A DNA stretch of 64,000 nucleotides from IMG/VR virus record IMGVR_UViG_3300005329_000002, positions 1-64,000 of that record; one strand, given 5' to 3'. Source of the DNA: a virus. Both the position numbers and the translations under genes were made by a program. The notes under the pieces were generated by a model. The model made no database searches and was not told the DNA's origin. It saw only the letters and a program-made list of their open reading frames with translations. Shown in pieces: positions 63,692 through 64,000 of this stretch; the first letter of the stretch is position 1, and every line of letters begins with the position of its first letter.

Positions 63692-63856
63692 AAATTACCC
63701 CCTTTCTCTCGGACTCTCATACCCCGGTAGCGCTAGCCCTACCCCTAAAGGGGTAGTAGGGCGTTAGACCGCTTACCCCAAAAATCAACTGCAAAACTTT
63801 TTCTGGCACAGCGTTCCTCCCAATTTTTGAGTGAAATTCCTTTTCTGTCTTTTCAG
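63692..63856. other. Divergent intergenic region
   Basis: Between the leftward replication operon and the plus-strand leader at the edge. Holds CTACCCC/GGGGTAG (a hairpin near 63739-63757) and several A/T-rich stretches; I see no consensus promoter pair with confidence. Confidence 0.45.
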
Positions 63857-63940
63857 GCTTTATCTCAGTGCCCTCTCTGATTAGTGTGGAGGGAATTTCA
63901 ATTATTACTCTGCTGAGACAAAGCTTGAAATTCCCTCCAC
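63857..63940. repeat. Interleaved inverted repeats (pseudoknot-like) before an island-type leader
   Basis: Pair A: GCTTTATCTCAG (63857-63868) with CTGAGACAAAGC (63913-63924), one mismatch. Pair B: GTGGAGGGAATTTCAA (63886-63901) with TTGAAATTCCCTCCAC (63925-63940), perfect. The arms alternate A-B-A'-B'. Directly followed by CTCCGACAGAAAGGG, the leader used in the plus-strand island. Confidence 0.75.
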
Positions 63941-64000
63941 TCCGACAGAAAGGGATTCCCTGAACCGGGAACGCCTGACTTCGCAGGATAGTAGCGTCTC
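63941..64000 (+). promoter_or_regulatory. Plus-strand leader without visible gene, cut by the window edge
   Basis: CCGACAGAAAGGGATTCCCTGAACCGGG strongly resembles the orphan leader at 38997-39023 (GGCAGAAAGGGAATTCCTAACCGGG). A plus-strand gene probably begins beyond base 64000. Confidence 0.4.

Noticed and set aside
1-64000. CRISPR array, insertion sequence or integrase
   Set aside because: No regularly spaced direct repeats and no transposase or recombinase motifs were found; a lysogeny module is not visible.

Overview
The window is most of the genome of a contractile-tailed (myovirus-type) double-stranded DNA phage, estimated by eye at slightly over half G+C. It encodes a lambda GpA-type terminase, portal, capsid genes, sheath and tube, tape measure and a J/W/D-type baseplate, plus its own replisome. 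The host cannot be named. Promoters are textbook sigma-70 (TTGACA, 16-17, TANNNT), ribosome sites are AGGAGG-like, and several products carry signal peptides.

Layout: (1) 34.2 kb leftwards to 1, all minus strand: small accessory genes, then terminase, portal, basic micro-proteins, protease/scaffold, major capsid, surface proteins, connectors, sheath, tube, a -1 frameshifted tail chaperone, tape measure, baseplate, fibres and a wall amidase cut by the left edge. (2) 34.2-35.8 kb: about 1.5 kb with no convincing gene. (3) 35.86-38.96 kb: a plus-strand island of five genes (a MoxR/CobS-like AAA ATPase, a VWA-like partner and three small proteins) whose units are bracketed by long inverted repeats. 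(4) 39.0-39.65 kb: non-coding, with a candidate folded RNA. (5) 63.7 kb leftwards to 39.65 kb, minus strand: DnaB-type helicase, primase, a single-strand-binding-type protein, an HU-like protein, DNA polymerase III alpha, a RecA-type protein, Cas4-like nuclease, RuvC-like nuclease, SF2 helicase, a histone-H1/AT-hook protein and many very small genes driven by a family of look-alike promoters. The right edge (63.86-64.0 kb) repeats the leader style of the plus island, so another plus-strand unit probably starts just outside.

Two patterns go beyond ordinary phage annotation. First, AATT is several-fold over-represented in every part of the window, coding or not, in all frames and on both strands, usually as GNAATT or AATTNC. 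The phage also encodes at least six proteins with AT-hook cores (GRPKG, GRPRK, GRPAK), the family that grips the minor groove of AATT, together with an HU-like protein. I infer a phage-encoded chromatin-like system with sites written across its own genome. Second, the plus-strand island is built of units whose 5' and 3' flanks are 23-31-nt inverted repeats, each pair with a different sequence.

Many real genes are shorter than 60 codons and were found by reading stop/start overlaps and Shine-Dalgarno sites. All coordinates were worked out by hand, and no similarity search was possible.
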